From Hemicentrotus pulcherrimus (lineage: Eukaryota; Echinodermata; Echinoidea; Camarodonta; Strongylocentrotidae), in contig BEXV01000540.1 in NCBI GenBank assembly GCA_003118195.1, forward strand, positions 67,267 to 131,266: a stretch of DNA of 64,000 nucleotides, in the 5' to 3' direction. The notes under the pieces were generated by a model. It searched no databases. It was not told the DNA's origin and saw nothing but the letters and a program-made list of their open reading frames with translations. The translations under genes were made by a program, and so were the position numbers. How positions within the stretch are numbered: the stretch's first letter is position 1; each line of letters starts with the position of its first letter. This document shows, in pieces, positions 60,553 to 64,000 of this stretch.

Positions 60553-60784
60553 CTAAATATAGGAAAAGGAAAAAATGAAAAGGGAGACTTGTCCGGTTAG
60601 ACCAAGGGAACAGAAAAAGATGTTCTCGGGACTTATTCTAGAGGTGTGTAAGCATTTAAGGCCTTAAAAGAACTTTGTAGCAATTGAGATAAGTTTACAA
60701 ATTCCTGCGAGTTGTTTAACTCACTGATTTATCACATTAATCTATTTATGGTTATGTTCTGATGGAATACACCACATTGGTTAT

Positions 60785-60817
60785 GGGTTGATTCCTACGC
60801 AGGACAGACCAGCGTAA
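60785..60817 (-). pseudogene. Decayed copy of part of visible exon 1
   Basis: On the minus strand reads TYAGLSCVGINP then stop, against [15 protein letters not shown] of the real exon at 60396-60552; about 30 of 37 bases match. No acceptor AG before it, and the match ends after about 33 bp. It lies 230 bp upstream of the intact exon. Likely a relic of a tandem exon duplication. Confidence 0.6.
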
Positions 60818-61750
60818 GAAGGAGCAGTCAAAAGAAGTTTTTTTTGTTTAATTCGATTTAACTCAGCCATGTAGTTGAGGTAATCATTGACTCAATGCTT
60901 GGGCATTTATTAAATGATTGATTAATGCGTGCAATTATCAATTATAATCTGATTCGATCAATCAATTTGTTTTATATGGGCAAACAGAATAACACGTTTC
61001 AATTGAAAGATATCATAGTGACAGACAACAGTAATTCACCCATGCAAATATTTATTGATTCATTATACTTAAAAAAGTTACAAATTCGATTGAGTTATTG
61101 AATGAATCATAGAAGTAGACAAATAAGTAAGGCTATATATCTACCAATACCCATACCAAAATAGAAAAATGCAAAAGTTTTCACGAACATTTCAGAATAA
61201 AGTAAAAAGAATTGTTTCACTGGAAGTGAGAATAAATTCAGTCAATATCAATTTCGTCATCGATTCATTATGTCATAGGCCTACATGTTTTGGTGTACGG
61301 GGAAATGAAGTAATGTAAGAAAAGAATGTAATGAGAAAGTTTGTTGTTGTTAAAGGGTCTAAAGGAAATATATGCGATTTTCATAGGCCTATGTATTTTT
61401 TCCTGGATAGTTATATTTGTGTTCAATAATTACTTCAACTGAACAGTGTTATTTGTGTATTAATGTGTTCGTTTGTTCGTTCATTCGTCCTTTAAGTCAA
61501 ATAATTTGAGTATAGGAAAGGTACAGGTAATTCTAGTGCTGTCACAGAAACGAGAAAAAAAAAAAACATCCATGCGTGAGAGGAGTCAAAATCAGCCTTC
61601 TACTAGTTACATGGGTCAATGAAATGTTATTTCTGTTCCACCAGTTATTTGTCCTTGATATACTCCTTTCCTTTTCCTTCTACTTTTTCATCATTATCAC
61701 ATTCCGCTTCTCTTTATCATCTCCCATGCCATATCCTATCTCGTTCATTG

Positions 61751-61789
61751 CACTGAGATGATCCCACTGAGATGATCCCACTGAGATGT
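61751..61789. repeat. 14-bp tandem repeat, about three copies
   Basis: CACTGAGATGATCC repeated; opens the GC-rich block that follows. Confidence 0.85.
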
Positions 61790-62110
61790 AAAACCAGCGT
61801 ACACGCCCCCCTGCCAGAAGCTCGCATCGGTTCGCCATCTCAGCAGCTACCGGCGATGGCGGGCGATCGGTGGCTGGCGGTATGATTCTGGTATGCAGTG
61901 CATGTCTTATGCAGCCGGTCTCATGCCCATATTTAGCCTGAGTTGGCTTGATACCCTCTGCTGGCGCCCCCCTCCGCCACCCGCCGTATCTCGCACGCGA
62001 TGACCGCGTTAAACCCTCTCGCTCCCAACGCCACGGCGCCTTAATGCCCAAGCATGGGCACCGCGACCCAGCAGAGTGGTATTACCTAGTCTACTGGCTT
62101 TGTAAGGGTT
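61790..62110. other. GC-rich, CpG-rich block of unknown nature
   Basis: About 320 bp with many CG dinucleotides in an otherwise AT-rich intron or 5' flank. The longest frame (minus strand) shows no recognisable domain and does not resemble myosin. It could be a repeat element, a CpG-rich regulatory island or a noncoding 5' exon; nothing decides between these. Confidence 0.4.
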
Positions 62111-64000
62111 AACGGGGGGAACATGCCCAATTAAAAGACTGATTGATCGGCGAAGGTGTAGTGATAAATGCAATTCACATTGTGGCTAATTGGATGGATG
62201 CTATTCATGAAATGCGACAATTAGTTGGGGAGGTGTCACCAAAAGGTTACTTTATGAATGGCATATATATAAACTTCTTATCTGGCATTGAAAACATCAA
62301 GATCATTCGCCTATACGGATCTACTTGCTACCTAAGTTCTACCTATATACGAACCATTGATATCATAGACAATGTCCATGTGTCTTCATAGTTCCAGCTA
62401 TTATTTGTTTTCTTCTATAAATTAATTTATTGATTAAAATGCTCCCTTTCACAGACTTCAAGTTAGTCTAAAAGCAGCCATTAAAATGGCGCCTATTCCG
62501 ATGCAAATAACTTCCTTGAGGTGTTCAACGTGGGAATTTTGATATATATACCCTTTTACCTTGCAAAGAGACGAATTAAAAATATTAATAATTACAAAAT
62601 GTTCCAGAAAATTTGTATGCATCTTAAGGAGACTACATTTACCAAATGTATTTTGAAATGTATCCCCGTTCCTTTTACAAATTTCTTTAATAGTACAGAT
62701 AATTTGTATCTACAAGTTTGTAGAATGTGTCATGCATTTCCAAGGTGAATCTATCGTTGTGTCTGTAATACAATTACACCAGTGATTGGCCAGACTGAGT
62801 ATTGTCGAGGATTCTTTTATTGCGGGTTATTGAGATTTGATTCACTTAAGATCTGTGTAAATTGCTCTTGAAGAGCTTCGATGATTCATTGAGGGGTAAA
62901 CATGTTAACTTAGTGACTGGTTGAGGGGTAATAAAAACACCACAATGGGGATTCCGCAAAGCGTTTTGGGGTCTGTATAGTTCATGGTGTCCAACTGTCA
63001 TTTCGTTCAGGAAGTTATGTTCAAATGTTGGTAACTTTCATTGGTCAGAAAATGTCTAAAGATAGTATTACCGTAAAAGTTGTTGGTTTAAATTAATTTT
63101 TTTTTTTCTTCATCGTGACCAAATGCGAAATCAAAACACTGGGTGAAATGACAAAATACCAATATTCTATCATTATCATCTTCGTCTACGTACAACCAGC
63201 TTGATTCAAAAGTTTAAGGCACAAACAAAATTATACAAACTTAAGTTAGATCATAAATATTATCAAAAATAATATGTTCGTTCACTTCTCGGGGATGGAA
63301 AAAGTTTGAAATAACAAAGAACGACTCGATTGACATTAAAGTGAGTACAGTATATTATTACCCGTTGCATGTAACATTTCACCCAATTATAAAGCAACAG
63401 CTTTCGTTGGTGCCTGCATGTAAGATGTCAAGTAACATGGTAATTTTAAGAGGTGACGCTGCCAACATTTAAGTTTAGACGTTTCGGTCTATTAATAGGC
63501 GATGCATAGCATTAGACTGAGTAATAGGGCTAAACACAGAACGGTAAGTGGTCCATTGCGATGCTATAGGGTATTAAGAATGCATTGACTCGTCAGAAGC
63601 TTGTTAACTGCATATTGAGAATATGCACTTACTTGTGGAGAACGAAATTGGTTTCCATTTATTGTTGGGTTCTACTTTGTAAGAGAATGTGACTGAACAA
63701 AACTAAACTTAAAATACTAACACTTGTCGTTTTATATATATTGTTTACATATACATTCATATGTACGTTATTACAATTTGTAATGATATTACAAAGCTCA
63801 CTAGAAGTGATATTATTAGTGCATGATTAATTGAGTGAATCTATTGTCATTGCATAGTACTGCTGTGAATAAGATATCACGTAATTATTCATTTCATTTC
63901 ATAAAACTCAATATGAATTAGGGAGCATAGATAAAATCGATTAAATATCGATTGGTTATTTAAATCTAAACTTGAAAATCTATCCACATCAATTTACCCG

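Larger units (their letters stand above)
60553..64000 (-). other. Upstream intron or 5' region of the myosin gene
   Basis: Holds the decayed exon copy, the 14-bp repeat and the GC-rich block. I searched by eye for the preceding myosin exon (NLRERY...GLIY type sequence) and for the ATG exon; neither is here. Confidence 0.5.

Noticed and set aside
61680..62051. 123-codon minus-strand frame considered as the missing upstream myosin exon
   Set aside because: No resemblance to the N-terminal SH3-like region or to the NLRERY...GLIY exon; it covers the GC-rich block only.
1..64000. CRISPR arrays, bacterial operons, rRNA genes
   Set aside because: The window is plainly animal nuclear DNA; no evenly spaced direct repeats of that kind and no rRNA-like sequence seen.

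Overview
The window carries most of one large, intron-rich animal gene on the minus strand: a class II, muscle-type (sarcomeric) myosin heavy chain. I resolve 36 constitutive or near-constitutive coding exons from about 60.55 kb (upstream) to the stop codon at 9602-9604. Every junction has GT/AG boundaries and phases that add up exactly. Joined, they give 1861 residues plus a stop. This starts inside the motor domain, so the first one or two coding exons (roughly the first 115 residues, judged from the family) lie beyond position 64000. Introns are AT-rich and full of simple repeats, fold-back elements and small tandem duplications, whereas the exons are GC-richer with C/G-ending codons. The exon structure is of the deuterostome sarcomeric MYH type (exons of 157, 28, 139, 119, 150 and 171 nt in order). 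The repeat spectrum looks like a marine invertebrate. An echinoderm, probably a sea urchin, is my inference and is not proven.

Layout in the direction of transcription. 64.0-60.55 kb: upstream intron, with a GC-rich block and a decayed exon copy. 60.55-37.1 kb: motor domain (P-loop, loop 1, switch I, switch II, relay, actin-binding helix-loop-helix, loop 2, SH1/SH2, converter). 36.4-36.2 kb: lever arm with IQ motifs. 35.0-9.9 kb: S2 and light meromyosin (LMM) coiled-coil rod. 9.87-9.60 kb: end of the rod and an unusual acidic, serine-rich tail. 9.6-1 bp: 3' UTR and apparently gene-free sequence.

The most interesting signal lies inside the largest intron (16.85-25.27 kb). At 19370-19576, on the same strand, there is a separate first coding exon: ATG in good context, in-frame stop 36 nt upstream, no ATG in the roughly 265 nt before it, a TATA/Inr-like pair, and CArG-like and E-box elements further up. 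It encodes a 69-residue Ser-rich non-helical head. Its donor is in phase 0 and fits the next rod exon exactly. The predicted product is a motor-less myosin rod of 929 residues, the same architecture as Drosophila myosin rod protein and molluscan catchin/myorod. As far as I know this is not described for this group of animals.

A second point of transcript diversity is actin-binding loop 2. There is a 15-nt micro-exon (44767-44781) and two alternative versions of the next exon (41428-41480 and 40817-40863). Their lengths and phases force exactly one of the two to be used. Together these suggest that one locus makes several motor variants plus a rod-only thick-filament protein.
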